Positions 1 through 8,926 are shown, counted from the first letter of the stretch. The stretch is 34,877 nucleotides of DNA from Ferruginibacter sp. (GCA_025362235.1 JANYGZ010000004.1:1-34877), one strand, 5' to 3'. Translations and numbers: made by a program. The notes: generated from the letters alone by a model not told the origin.

Positions 1-441
1 TGAAGGCATGATAGTGCCTCCGGAGACAGCGTTACTTTGCTGTACTCATTTTTTTTGCATAATTTAAATTTTAAAGTGAACGGCTAAGGTCGCATTTTTT
101 TAGCTTTTCGATTATCTTCACCGTAGGTGTTGGTTCAACAATACATTTCCGCAAGTGTGGGCAGGACATTGTAACTTCTCTATCAGCTTTTATTTGGGGC
201 TTGACTCATTCTAAAAAGCATTGCGATAATTTTATAATTACATTTCTTTTCATCATTGCCGCTGGTCAGACGGTTTTCAAAACCCACACCTGCGTAAATG
301 CAAAACGTTAGCAGCAACTTTTAAATACCTCTATGCTTCGAAAGCTATCTCTAGTAGATTATACTTTGATATTGATTGGACTTTTTTCGGCTTGGCTTGG
401 TGTACTTTCCTCAACCTAAACACAAAAGCTAACTCGTGAAC
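1..441. other. Non-coding, repeat-like left edge
   Basis: No convincing gene is visible. A short hairpin (GGCA-TGATAG-TGCC, 5-18) lies at the very start. Around 260-320 a stretch with GCCGCTGG and ACGTTAGCAGC resembles the structured intergenic sequences common between small accessory genes in Bacteroidota; that resemblance is an impression, not a match. An ORF spanning 331-576 on the minus strand exists but mostly lies inside the adjoining repeat and looks accidental. Confidence 0.4.
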
Positions 442-565
442 GCCGCTGCCTGGTGTCCACACAAGCGGCATAAGTTGAGTGGTGAATTTTTTATTCTCAA
501 TTAAATAAAAATAAATTATCCTAAACTCGGCTCCCCGTTGGTCGGAGACATGACGGGGGCATTCA
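442..565. repeat. Copy 1 of ~125 bp hairpin-bounded repeat
   Basis: This segment matches 638-766 over its whole length with scattered substitutions and small indels. The left end forms a stem GCCGCT (442-447) with AGCGGC about 22 bp later. The right end carries CCCCGT paired with ACGGGG around 532-559. The middle keeps the same AT-rich block (AATTTTTTATTCTCA, then AAATAAAAATAAATTA). The type of element is unknown; a dispersed intergenic repeat is the simplest reading. Confidence 0.8.
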
Positions 566-637
566 GCATACGGCATTATTTTAAATTTGAAATAGATAAA
601 CTAAAGAACTACAATCCAGCCGCAATACCCCGCGAGT

Positions 638-766
638 GCCGCTGCCTGGTCTCCTGACGAGCGGCACAAGTTGACTGATGAATTTTTTATTCTCAGCTAA
701 ATAAAAATAAATTACCCCGGAACTTCAGTTACCCGTTGGTCGGAGGCTATAAGACGGATGCATTCA
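638..766. repeat. Copy 2 of ~125 bp hairpin-bounded repeat
   Basis: This is the second copy of the repeat at 442-565, in direct orientation and 72 bp downstream of it. Its left hairpin is longer here: GTGCCGCT pairs with AGCGGCAC. The loop sequence differs from copy 1 while the stems are kept, which suggests selection on structure. The right end retains CCGTTGGTCGGAG and a short ACGG arm. Confidence 0.8.
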
Positions 767-895
767 TTCTTTCATCTTTATTGAAGGAGAAAATTAAACT
801 CATTTTGTTATCAATTCAATAAACTCTATTCAATCAGCAATTGGTTTTCTTTACCTTCGAGCCTTTATAAAGAGTTTGTTCAAAAAAGCAATTAA

Positions 896-1639
896 ATGAT
901 GAACTTTGAGTACGTGATGCAAAGAACAATTGCTGCTATTGCAGCCATACTTTTTATTGTAGTTTTTGGTTCCTGCCAAAAAGAACTCAGTTTTGGTAAA
1001 AGCCAAACTGTAGCAGGATATTCTTTATTGGATAACACCGGAAGCTGTGCCCAGGCCATAGTAAAAGGCGAATATAAAATTGGTGTACCATTAACTGCTG
1101 CAAATAATATCGTAGTTACAGTAATGGTTGATTCTATAGGTTCCTATTCTATTAGTTCCAATACAATCAATGGAATGTCTTTTTCAGGCAAAGGTGCTTT
1201 TTCTGCCGTAGGTGAACAAACCATCGCTTTAACAGCTACGGGTAAACCTGTTACCGATGGTATTTTTATGTATACAATTGGCCCTGGTAACTGTACATTT
1301 TCTGTTGCTGTAAACAAGGCAGGAAGCAGTACAGCAGTATTTACTTATGACGGTGCACCTTCATCCTGCACCAATCTTTCAGTTTTTGGAACTTATAAAG
1401 CAGGTGTTCTATTAACAGAAAGGAATGTGATACTGATAGATGTAAATGTAATAAGGCCAGGAAGGTATTCCATTAACACCGAATTGATTAACGGTTTTTT
1501 ATTTTCCGGAAACGGCGACCTTCCAACTGCCGGTTATGCAGTGGTGAAATTTACAGGTATTGGCATCCCGGTTAAGGAGGGGGTTTTTATTTTTACACCC
1601 TCCAATGGCTGCCCTTTTGTAATACGGGTAAATCAATAA
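896..1639 (+). CDS. Lipoprotein with two tandem ~95-residue repeats
   Basis: A hydrophobic N-terminal segment ends in VVFGSCQKE, a lipobox-like site, so the protein is probably lipid-anchored and exported. The start may be the internal ATG at 917 (MQRTIAA), which gives a more typical signal peptide than the annotated ATG at 896. The mature part contains two homologous repeats, roughly residues 45-145 and 150-247. Each has a Cys near its start, a Y-x-x-G-x-x-L-T motif, YSI, INGxxFSG and a closing Cys-x-F-x-V segment, so disulfide-stabilised beta domains are likely. Function is unknown; a surface or periplasmic beta-sandwich role is inferred. It is transcribed alone, away from the repeats on its left. 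Confidence 0.8.
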   Translation: MMNFEYVMQRTIAAIAAILFIVVFGSCQKELSFGKSQTVAGYSLLDNTGSCAQAIVKGEYKIGVPLTAANNIVVTVMVDSIGSYSISSNTINGMSFSGKGAFSAVGEQTIALTATGKPVTDGIFMYTIGPGNCTFSVAVNKAGSSTAVFTYDGAPSSCTNLSVFGTYKAGVLLTERNVILIDVNVIRPGRYSINTELINGFLFSGNGDLPTAGYAVVKFTGIGIPVKEGVFIFTPSNGCPFVIRVNQ

Positions 1640-1798
1640 TGCTTTCGCCTTGATGTTACGGTATCCAACCCAGGCACTGTATCAGCCTCACAGGAGCCAT
1701 GGCTCAAGATTTGATAAAGAAATAATAACATTATAGCCGTTTTATATTACATTTTTTATAGTAAATTTATTGATTGTTTAAACCATAAAAATACCAAA

Positions 1799-2155
1799 AT
1801 GACAAATCAGGAAATTGCAAGCCGTTTGTACGAGCTATGCCAACAGGGTCAGTTTGAAACAGCCCAGAAAGAATTGTATGCCAGCAATGCTACAAGTACC
1901 GAAAGCAATATGCAGGGTGGTCGTGAAACCGCTACGGGCATCGAGGCTATTAAAGCAAAAGGGGATAAATTTCAATCGATGGTTGAAGAAATGCATAGCG
2001 GCTACACCAATGAGCCAAAAGTAATGGGCAACTATATTTTTATGGAAATGGGAATGGATGTTACCATGAAAGGTATGGGCAGGATGAATATGGTAGAAAT
2101 GTGCAGTTACGAAGTAAAAGACGGCAAAATAATTTCGGAAGAATTTTACTACTAG
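1799..2155 (+). CDS. SnoaL-like / NTF2-fold protein
   Basis: This 118-residue cytosolic protein has the layout of the SnoaL-like (NTF2 fold) family: an N-terminal helix pair (TNQEIASRLYELCQQGQFE), a central G-x-E-A-I-K-A-K-x-D helix, and beta strands ending in the family-like segment CSYEVKDGKIISEEFYY. Such proteins are small cone-shaped domains used as isomerases, cyclases or ligand binders, and sequence alone does not give a substrate. It sits between the lipoprotein gene and a convergent EEP-family gene, with no evident operon partner. The fold call is good; the activity is unknown. Confidence 0.8.
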   Translation: MTNQEIASRLYELCQQGQFETAQKELYASNATSTESNMQGGRETATGIEAIKAKGDKFQSMVEEMHSGYTNEPKVMGNYIFMEMGMDVTMKGMGRMNMVEMCSYEVKDGKIISEEFYY

Positions 2156-2203
2156 TTGTCAATTTTTAAATTCAACAGCTACTGCACTAGTTTTCAACAG
2201 GCA

Positions 2204-3166
2204 TCATTGTATGTCCAGTTCCATCCACATGGGGCGGTGATCTGAAATATAATATTTGATATATCCCCTGAAAACGGCAGGTGTTTTAACTTGATAAATA
2301 TCTGCAAAGGCAGCATTATCAAATGGAAAAACGCCATCAGCAAGGATACGACTTTTGGTACCCGGCAGAAAAGCTATCTGGTCGTACTGCTGGTCGTTGC
2401 TGATATTTGAGTAAACCAATGAAGTATGATCGGGGAGCTGCAGGCCACGTTTTACCAGAGCTTTGTAAATGATATCGTTTTTATCAATTTTAGGAAGATT
2501 AAAATCACCCATCGCAAAAACATCCGTAATACCGTTATAAGTGTATTTACTTTTTTTTCTCAGGTCTGCCCAGCGGGCAACTGCATAGGCTTCCAGGCAC
2601 CTACGGCCAATTTTTTTTGGGTCGGTATCATCGCCGTAATACAGGTGTACCGTCATTAAAGTAAATTGAAAGCTCCCTGTTGCAAAACTTACCAAAAAGG
2701 GGCTTCTGTCGAACCCGTTAAATGTTGCTGCTACCCCAGTTATATTAATGTCGCTATAATCGCTTGGCGGTATGGCATATTCCCCAATTTCTTCAAGCAC
2801 TTTCACTTTGTCACTATCATAAATAAAAGCAAGCCGCTCATTGTTACCCGCCACATCAGAAAAAATAAATTTATACTTTGACCCTGCAAAGCCAACTATC
2901 TTTTTAAAGTGCCCGTAATTTTCTTTTGTTTCCTGTACTGCAATCAAATCAAACCACGATATAATCTCGGCAATAATTTTCAAATGCTCATCTTCCCTGT
3001 CCTGCTCACCAAGGTTTGCAATATTCCAAGTGGCCATACGAAGATTGTTAGCGGTAGCCGCAGGTATTTTTAATGAAGGGTTTGAATCCCTGTAACTACG
3101 CAAGGCATTAATCTCTTTGGAAAGGTTTACGGTATGGGCAAATGTGGGTTTGGGAAACGATGGCAT
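2204..3166 (-). CDS. Endonuclease/exonuclease/phosphatase family protein
   Basis: The protein has the ordered motifs of the DNase I-like EEP superfamily: ATWNIANLG near residue 45 (metal-site Asn), DLIAVQETKE near 73-82 (catalytic Glu), VHLYYGDD (His), AMGDFNLPKID (Asp/Asn pair) and a C-terminal SDHRPMWMELD (Asp-His dyad). All catalytic residues are therefore present. Members cleave phosphodiester bonds in DNA, RNA, phosphoinositides or small phosphates; the substrate cannot be read here. No signal peptide is evident, so it is probably cytosolic. It is convergent with the SnoaL-like gene and 120 bp downstream of the arginase gene on the same strand, possibly separately transcribed. Confidence 0.88.
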   Translation of the reverse strand: MPSFPKPTFAHTVNLSKEINALRSYRDSNPSLKIPAATANNLRMATWNIANLGEQDREDEHLKIIAEIISWFDLIAVQETKENYGHFKKIVGFAGSKYKFIFSDVAGNNERLAFIYDSDKVKVLEEIGEYAIPPSDYSDINITGVAATFNGFDRSPFLVSFATGSFQFTLMTVHLYYGDDTDPKKIGRRCLEAYAVARWADLRKKSKYTYNGITDVFAMGDFNLPKIDKNDIIYKALVKRGLQLPDHTSLVYSNISNDQQYDQIAFLPGTKSRILADGVFPFDNAAFADIYQVKTPAVFRGYIKYYISDHRPMWMELDIQ

Positions 3167-3286
3167 GGCATTGGCTTTTATGGCTTAATTAAAAAAATCC
3201 AATAATAATATTGTCCTTAAGGGAGATAAGACACAAATATCAGCCGTTTAGTTAAACCTAAAATATATTAATTATCCATTCATCCG

Positions 3287-4234
3287 TTAGTTCATCATCA
3301 AAACATTTACACTCCGCTGTAAAATATTAAAGGCAATTTCTGCCATCAGGTTTTCTTTATCTAAAGTGGGGTTTACTTCTGTAATTTCGAAACAGCAGAT
3401 CTTACGGTTTTGCATAAACTTACTGATCAAATCTTCTGCTTCTCTTTCTCTTAAACCATTGCTAACGGGCGTGCCTGTGCCACGGGAGATAACGGAGTCA
3501 AGACTGTCCACATCAAAGCTTACATAAATATCTGTACAGTCGCCCAGGTAACGCAATGCTTTACGGCTGGCACTTTCTGCGCCGTTGCGCCTTACTTCGC
3601 CTGTAGTAATTACTTTAATGCTATGTTTTTCAATCAGCGCTTTTTCTTCTTTTTCAAAATCACGCAACGCAATAAACACTATATCTTCCGGTAATACTTT
3701 AGGAAAAATCCCACCGAGGTTTTTTAGCTTTTCCCACTGTGATTTTGTTTTTTCATCCAGCTCGTGTGTTTTACAATCATCGTTGTCTTCGCCCATGGTA
3801 ATTGCTAGCGGCATACCGTGCATATTGCCGGTTGGGGTGGTATAAGGTGTGTGCATATCTGCATGGGCATCTATCCATATAACACCCAGTTTGCTTTTTG
3901 GTTTGGCCATTTTAATACCGGCAATGGTACCTCCAGAACTGCTATGATCGCCACTTAAAACTACGGGAAAAAAATTTCCCTTTATAGAATCGCAAACCGC
4001 TTTGCTTAACCTTTCATAAATGTTCAATACACCAGTTATTCTTTTGGCATAGGGCGATTGAATGGGTTCAAACAGCAGGTTATTTTCAACCTGTATTTTT
4101 TCAGAAGGAAAGTGTACAAAAAAATTGCTCATAAAATCAAGTGCTGCAATTTTAATGGCATCAATACCCAGGCTGGCGCCACGTGTACCTGCACCTATTT
4201 CGCTGGGAACTTCAATCAGTTTAATATTCTTCAT
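3287..4234 (-). CDS. Arginase/agmatinase family hydrolase, probably arginase
   Basis: The protein is a ureohydrolase of usual length (315 residues). The six binuclear-manganese ligands are visible: His in SGDHSSSGG, Asp/His/Asp in WIDAHADMHT, and both Asp in SFDVDSLD. The TGNMHGMPLA and GTGTPVSNGL segments are typical of arginases, which hydrolyse L-arginine to ornithine and urea; agmatinase activity is less likely but not excluded. It is cytosolic and feeds arginine catabolism or polyamine supply. It begins 77 bp from the end of the CrtA-like gene on the same strand, so weak co-transcription is possible, but no functional link is evident. Confidence 0.9.
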   Translation of the reverse strand: MKNIKLIEVPSEIGAGTRGASLGIDAIKIAALDFMSNFFVHFPSEKIQVENNLLFEPIQSPYAKRITGVLNIYERLSKAVCDSIKGNFFPVVLSGDHSSSGGTIAGIKMAKPKSKLGVIWIDAHADMHTPYTTPTGNMHGMPLAITMGEDNDDCKTHELDEKTKSQWEKLKNLGGIFPKVLPEDIVFIALRDFEKEEKALIEKHSIKVITTGEVRRNGAESASRKALRYLGDCTDIYVSFDVDSLDSVISRGTGTPVSNGLREREAEDLISKFMQNRKICCFEITEVNPTLDKENLMAEIAFNILQRSVNVLMMN

Positions 4235-4310
4235 AAAAATTTTATTACCGCAGAAAATGATATAGCGATTTTAAAATAAACTAAAATGCTGCGGTGTATC
4301 ATCAGCAAAT

Positions 4311-5033
4311 TTATAGCTTTCCCGCCAAAGGATCATTTCCTTTGATGCTGCCGAATGATTGCAACGGTTTAAAACGTACAAACATATCTTCGCTGTACCA
4401 GCGTTCTTTCCTTGTTTTTTGTATAATTGCTGCATGCTGGTGCATTTGGTAGGCAAATGCTTTCATATCTTCCCTGCTTTGCCAGATGCTAAAAGTGGCT
4501 TGTTTTATGTACGGCATTTCACCAATGCCAACAGAGCTTATAAAACCTTTTGCAGTAGCCATTTCATTAGCCGCACCACCAACATTTTGCCAAAAAGCTT
4601 TTAGTTTGCTGATGCGTATAGTTGCCCTTGTTAATGTTGCAATAATGCCATCATAGGTTGCCTGTTTTGCGATGGTGCCAAATGGTTCTTTTCCGTCCCA
4701 CCGGCCATGGCCTTCCACGGGTTCTAAAAAAATGCTCCATGTTTCGCAATTAAAAAAATTTAACCATTTGCTAATGAAATATCCATAAAGCATGTTGATG
4801 TGTGTTGTTTCAGTAAAACGTGCAGCACTTATTTCACCAGTTTGTACAGCCATGATACCCCACTGCTGCCAATCAGGATGTTTATCGAATGTGCCGTTTT
4901 TGCCACAGCCCAATAATTTATAAAATGAAATGTTTTTATTGATCCAAAGCGGCAGGCGATGTATGGCCATTGCTATAACAGCAAATGGGATATATTTTTT
5001 TGGGTACCGTATTATTGTTAGTGTTACCAGCAT
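4311..5033 (-). CDS. CrtA-like (spheroidene monooxygenase family) protein
   Basis: This 240-residue protein resembles the heme-dependent spheroidene monooxygenase (CrtA) family as found in Bacteroidota. Recognisable parts are GCGKNGTFDK near 41-50, the central ATLTRATIR segment, IKQATFSIWQS and the C-terminal WYSEDMFVRF. CrtA oxygenates carotenoids in phototrophs; in non-phototrophic Bacteroidota the role is unclear, and no carotenoid genes are nearby. I chose the ATG at 5033 over an upstream TTG because the duplicated copy at 8909 begins at exactly the same ATG. It is the intact parent of the decayed copy at 8485-8926. Confidence 0.75.
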   Translation of the reverse strand: MLVTLTIIRYPKKYIPFAVIAMAIHRLPLWINKNISFYKLLGCGKNGTFDKHPDWQQWGIMAVQTGEISAARFTETTHINMLYGYFISKWLNFFNCETWSIFLEPVEGHGRWDGKEPFGTIAKQATYDGIIATLTRATIRISKLKAFWQNVGGAANEMATAKGFISSVGIGEMPYIKQATFSIWQSREDMKAFAYQMHQHAAIIQKTRKERWYSEDMFVRFKPLQSFGSIKGNDPLAGKL

Positions 5034-5071
5034 AGTGCAACGTAACAAGTTTATTTGAATAAAGTTGAAAT

Positions 5072-5108
5072 AAAAAAGAAGAGCAATAAACTACTGCCCC
5101 TCTTTTTT
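5072..5108 (-). terminator. Intrinsic terminator after the propeller gene
   Basis: On the minus strand, AAAAAAGAGGGGC pairs imperfectly with a GCTCTTCTTTTTT-like arm, and the stem runs directly into a U-tract. It lies 19 bp past the stop of the beta-propeller gene, before the CrtA-like gene, and so would separate their transcription. Confidence 0.6.
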
Positions 5109-5126
5109 ATAATAGCCTGTTCTTAA

Positions 5127-6356
5127 TTAATAAGTAGCTAATCCTACTGCTGACAAAGGCAGGTTGGTGGCATTACCTTTTAAAATAAGTTCGCCAAAAG
5201 GTTTTCTTTGATACCAGCCAATGGTATTTGATTTACCATTTAATTCATACACATCATAGTTGTTGGCACCTACTACAATATCAACGGGGCCATTCCCGGT
5301 TTTCGCTGCTTCTCCATGCACCAGGTAAAGGTTTCCGAATGGCGACACATAATATGAAGAAATATTATTGCTTGCAGTATTTGTTACATAAGCAAACCTG
5401 CCATATTTAGTGATAGCTACCCAGCAAGGAGCAGCTTGTTCACTTGCAACCGCTCCATTTATGGCAGACGGTTTACCGTTAAATGTAGTATAGGATGTTG
5501 ATGAACCTGCACCAGCCGCTCCACCTGCGGCATTGGAAACAATCATATAATTTCTTGAAAAATCAAAGCCAAAGGGTGTTTTTCCTACAGATGCTGTAAA
5601 GATTCCCGCATTGACTGAACCATCATTTTCTATTTTAAAAGTACCGATGACATTGGTAGCTTTTTCTGTAACAATCACCCAATTGCCATTTGGCGTAAAG
5701 GAAATCTGTGGCGCATCTACGCCTGTTGAACTAAGCGGTTGAATACTTCCTTCAATTGGAGTCAACGTTCCTCCATATCCTATTTCAAACCCCTGTATAT
5801 TATCAGTTGCCCTGTTTAGTACATACAATAAATTTTTATAAACAGTAACACTAACGGGTGTTTTACCATTAACATCTGCTGAATGGCCAAGTGTTAGTTT
5901 TCCTTTATCACCTATTTTAAAGGACGACACACTGTTACATCCTGCGTTTACAGCATACAGCCATTCGTGTTCTTTGTCAATTACCAACGCACCCTGCGAT
6001 CCTAAAGATTTTCCAGTTCCAGATCCTCCGGATAATACCTCTTCCTTCCATTGTAATGCTCCGCCTTTTTTTATCTGATATGCAATAATGCTATTGGTAC
6101 CCAGGTTATTGCTTTCTGTATAAAGAAAATGGTCATCATCATCGTCTCTTTCTCTATTGCCTGTATTAGCAAGCGTTACTGTTTGTGTAATGTATGCTTC
6201 ATCAGGATTGGCGCCTTTTTCTGATATCATTTCCTCCATTCCTGCCTTTGGTTGATTTGCGGTGGTTGCTGTTAGATCCTCATTTTTTTTACAGGCAGTA
6301 AAAGAAACCAGCACTGCAGCCGCCATTGAAATTTTAAAAAAGTTCATCTTTTTCAT
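5127..6356 (-). CDS. Lactonase-like beta-propeller lipoprotein
   Basis: The N-terminus is a lipoprotein signal (VLVSFTACKKNED, lipobox FTAC). It is followed by a low-complexity spacer with an acidic run (RDDDDDH) and then about seven blade-like repeats. These carry motifs such as LYAVNAG, LYVLNRATDNIQGF, QISFTPNGNWVIVTEK and FAYVTNTASNNISSY, the pattern of the 6-phosphogluconolactonase-like seven-bladed propeller family. The lipobox argues for a membrane-anchored periplasmic or surface protein rather than a cytosolic Pgl enzyme, so sugar lactonase activity is not assured. It is 118 bp downstream of the barrel/ECF unit and may be controlled by it; this is inference. Confidence 0.8.
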   Translation of the reverse strand: MKKMNFFKISMAAAVLVSFTACKKNEDLTATTANQPKAGMEEMISEKGANPDEAYITQTVTLANTGNRERDDDDDHFLYTESNNLGTNSIIAYQIKKGGALQWKEEVLSGGSGTGKSLGSQGALVIDKEHEWLYAVNAGCNSVSSFKIGDKGKLTLGHSADVNGKTPVSVTVYKNLLYVLNRATDNIQGFEIGYGGTLTPIEGSIQPLSSTGVDAPQISFTPNGNWVIVTEKATNVIGTFKIENDGSVNAGIFTASVGKTPFGFDFSRNYMIVSNAAGGAAGAGSSTSYTTFNGKPSAINGAVASEQAAPCWVAITKYGRFAYVTNTASNNISSYYVSPFGNLYLVHGEAAKTGNGPVDIVVGANNYDVYELNGKSNTIGWYQRKPFGELILKGNATNLPLSAVGLATY

Positions 6357-6473
6357 TGTTTGTATTTTTATTGTTAGAGAATAATTTGATTTCCTTTGTT
6401 GCTTTGTTTTGTTAATGGCATAGGGATATAATTACCCTTTTTTTAAGAGTTTTTCTTGAACTGTAAATGAGTT

Positions 6474-7757
6474 TTATTTAAAAAATCTGGTAATACCAAA
6501 CTGCAATCCCGTGCTGGTAATGGGTAAATTACCTACTCCCATTCCCTGTAAAGGAATTTTCAAAAAGGGTTCTATACGGATGTTTATAAATTTTGAAAGA
6601 TTTTTTTGATAACCAACACTAATACTTGCCACTGCAGGTAAACCATAATTATAGTTCCGGTAAATACCTGTTACCATTTCTGTATTACCATTCATGGTTA
6701 CATGATATTTATTGCTTTCAGTAGTCATAATATAGGCCGAAATTCCTGCGGTTGCAAACCATGTAGCATTTGCCCTGTTCAAAAAATCATACTTGATTTT
6801 AAAAGGAATTTCTATCAATGAACTTTTAGCTTCCAGGCTATTGATCACCATGCCAGCTGGCATGGTTGACTTAATCTTGTCCATGTTAAATTCATTGCCG
6901 GTACTATTATAATATTTCCTGTTCCATAAAATGCCGGTTTCAAATGATATTTTACCTGCTAACTTTATCCCTGCAATTAGTCCTATACTGAAGCCTGAAT
7001 TGCTGAATGCCATTGATTGCACTTTACTAAAATCTGGGCCTGCAGCAACACCAATATAAAACGCTTTCTTTTTTGACAATTCAATATGATCTTTCTTTTG
7101 GCTGATCTTTTTATCAACGGTAATAACTTCTTTTGTTGATTCATTCAGCCGCTGTATGTTTTCGTTTTTAACAGAAAGAGACAGGTCTTCATAAACTGCT
7201 ACGTCATCAACATTGTATAACGCTGTTGCAGGCTCATATAATAAGAATGGTAAGGTCTGGTCATTGTCATTTTTAGCTTGCCGGGATTGAATAGTTTGAG
7301 TAGCATCTGTACCTGATTTCTTAGTACCCGTGTTTGGGTAATAACTTTGTTGAACCAGCTTTTGCCCGCCGCTGAAGTATCTATTTAAAAATGCGGCAGT
7401 AGTTGGCTTTTTGCTGTGATTGAGCGTATATCCGCTGGTGTTAATATCCTGTAGTTTAAGATGGTCGGTATTTATTTTATTATCGCTTACTATTATTTTT
7501 TCTATTGATAAAGAAGGTAGCCCGGCTTTTGGCAGTTGTAAAGCAGATTTGCCGATGGTTAATGTTGAAAAAAACAACACCAGTACAAGCAATTTTTTGT
7601 AGATATCTTTTTTAAAAGTTGTAACCGATCTTGTTTCGTTTGATACTGACTTAAGTCTGCTGGCAATAGTTTCCCAATCGCCTTCTCCTGTTTTCAAAGG
7701 ATAGTTTTCGGCTGCCCTCTTAAACAAATCATCCATATCGTTTTCTATATACTGCAT
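6474..7757 (-). CDS. Outer-membrane-barrel protein with N-terminal inner TM segment
   Basis: The first ~50 residues form a charged domain (DDLFKRAAENYPL, DWETIASRL) followed by a single hydrophobic helix near 52-72 (LLVLVLFFSTLTIG). A low-complexity linker leads to a C-terminal beta-barrel of PorT/outer-membrane-barrel type (about 230-427) with alternating residues, ending in FGITRFFK with a terminal aromatic motif. The gene overlaps the preceding ECF sigma gene by 13 bp. This arrangement recurs in Bacteroidota, where the N-terminal segment may act as an anti-sigma-like module. That function is inferred, and no canonical zinc anti-sigma motif is seen. Confidence 0.75.
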   Translation of the reverse strand: MQYIENDMDDLFKRAAENYPLKTGEGDWETIASRLKSVSNETRSVTTFKKDIYKKLLVLVLFFSTLTIGKSALQLPKAGLPSLSIEKIIVSDNKINTDHLKLQDINTSGYTLNHSKKPTTAAFLNRYFSGGQKLVQQSYYPNTGTKKSGTDATQTIQSRQAKNDNDQTLPFLLYEPATALYNVDDVAVYEDLSLSVKNENIQRLNESTKEVITVDKKISQKKDHIELSKKKAFYIGVAAGPDFSKVQSMAFSNSGFSIGLIAGIKLAGKISFETGILWNRKYYNSTGNEFNMDKIKSTMPAGMVINSLEAKSSLIEIPFKIKYDFLNRANATWFATAGISAYIMTTESNKYHVTMNGNTEMVTGIYRNYNYGLPAVASISVGYQKNLSKFINIRIEPFLKIPLQGMGVGNLPITSTGLQFGITRFFK

Positions 7758-8320
7758 GCAGTCAGCGATTCTTTTTGGTTTAAATATTTTTGTAACAGTG
7801 TCCGTGCTCTTAATAAATTTGATTTTGATGTACCGACCGAAATTTTTAAGATCTCCGCAATCTCAATATGTTTATATCCATCTATTACATACATATTAAA
7901 AACAATCCGGTAGGACGGCGGCAACTTCTTCACCATTGATACCAGGTCTTTATAAATGATCATCTGTTCGGCTGACGCAGTTTTATCTTTCATGTCCCAA
8001 ACACCTTCTGCAATTCCACCTATTTCGGGTAACAGCATTTTCTTTCTTAACAGGTCGATAGCAGTGTTAATCATTATTCTTTTAATCCAGCCATTTAAAA
8101 ATTTCTCTGTATCAGTATCATTTTCACATCTGAATTTATCTACCTGTAAAAAGAATTTCACAAAGCCGTCGTTGGTAATTTCAAGTGCTTCTTCATAATT
8201 ATAGATGTACCGGAAAACAACTTTTAACGCAAATGCATGGTAGTTATCATACAGTATCTTTTGATACTTATGATCATTGGCTCTGCATCCATTTACTATC
8301 GTATTAATTGTATCCAACAA
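7745..8320 (-). CDS. ECF-type RNA polymerase sigma factor
   Basis: The 191-residue protein has sigma-70 region 2 at about 25-95 (YNYEEALEITNDGFVKFF, the core-binding and -10 recognition part). It also has region 4 at about 130-185 (LPPSYRIVFNMYVIDGYKHI, then an HTH with SVGTSKSNLLRARTLLQ). It directs transcription in response to an envelope or stress signal. It overlaps the downstream barrel protein gene by 13 bp, so the two are very likely translationally coupled. A tandem decamer lies upstream at 8366-8385 and could be part of its control. Confidence 0.9.
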   Translation of the reverse strand: MLDTINTIVNGCRANDHKYQKILYDNYHAFALKVVFRYIYNYEEALEITNDGFVKFFLQVDKFRCENDTDTEKFLNGWIKRIMINTAIDLLRKKMLLPEIGGIAEGVWDMKDKTASAEQMIIYKDLVSMVKKLPPSYRIVFNMYVIDGYKHIEIAEILKISVGTSKSNLLRARTLLQKYLNQKESLTACSI

Positions 8321-8365
8321 ATCTTTTCAGCATTTTGATGTTAATGTCAGCAAAAATTACAGGGG

Positions 8366-8391
8366 TTAAAATAAGTTAAAATAAGTCAAAA
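8366..8391 (-). promoter_or_regulatory. Tandem TTAAAATAAG decamers upstream of ECF gene
   Basis: Two perfect copies of TTAAAATAAG (8366-8375, 8376-8385) are followed by a partial third start (TCAAAA). They lie 46-70 bp upstream of the sigma factor start codon, where a regulator or the sigma factor itself could bind. No function is demonstrated. Confidence 0.35.
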
Positions 8392-8484
8392 GCATTTCCA
8401 AACCTTCTACAATCAAATACGTGTATCTTTTGTAAAGGGTTGCAGACTGCGGTTCTTTTTACAAATAATTTTTTAACTTATTTA

Positions 8485-8926
8485 TTAAGGTACATAAATA
8501 ACAGGCAGCGGTAATTCAAACTTTCTGCAGCCTAAATTATGGCTTATCGTATTTCTATCAAGAAGATACAGTGAAGTTAATTCATTTAGCTCAGTAAGGG
8601 GCATTTCAAGTTGTCCATGCATCAATTGGTTGGTGGGCACACCGCAAGGGTCAAAGATCAATAAACCATATCGGAATTGTATGATTTCAGTAAAACGTGC
8701 AACATTTATTCGCCAGTTTGCGCAGCAAAAATTCCCGATGGCTGCCAATCGGGATGTTTATCGAATGTGCAGTTTTTGCCACAGCCCAATATTTTATAAA
8801 ATGAAATGTTTTTATTGATCCAAAGCGGTAGGCGATGTATGGCCATTGCTATAACAGCAAATGGGATATATTTTTTTGGGTACCGTATTATTGTTAGTGT
8901 TACCAGCATAGTGCAACAATAACAAG
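8485..8926 (-). pseudogene. Decayed partial duplicate of the CrtA-like gene
   Basis: The segment 8685-8926 repeats 4807-5047, including the sequence just upstream of the start codon. From the ATG at 8909 the encoded 67 residues differ from the intact copy at about six positions, then stop. A one-base deletion (ATTCGCC against ATTTCACC in the parent) explains the frameshift; the next frame continues with NVARFTEIIQ, matching the parent's SAARFTETTH. Beyond about 8680 similarity fades, and the remaining 200 bp to 8485 is not recognisable. The parental heme-protein function cannot be retained. Confidence 0.85.

Noticed and set aside
331..576. 81-residue minus-strand reading frame
   Set aside because: It lies largely within the 442-565 repeat. 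The homologous frame in copy 2 is interrupted, so coding is not conserved.
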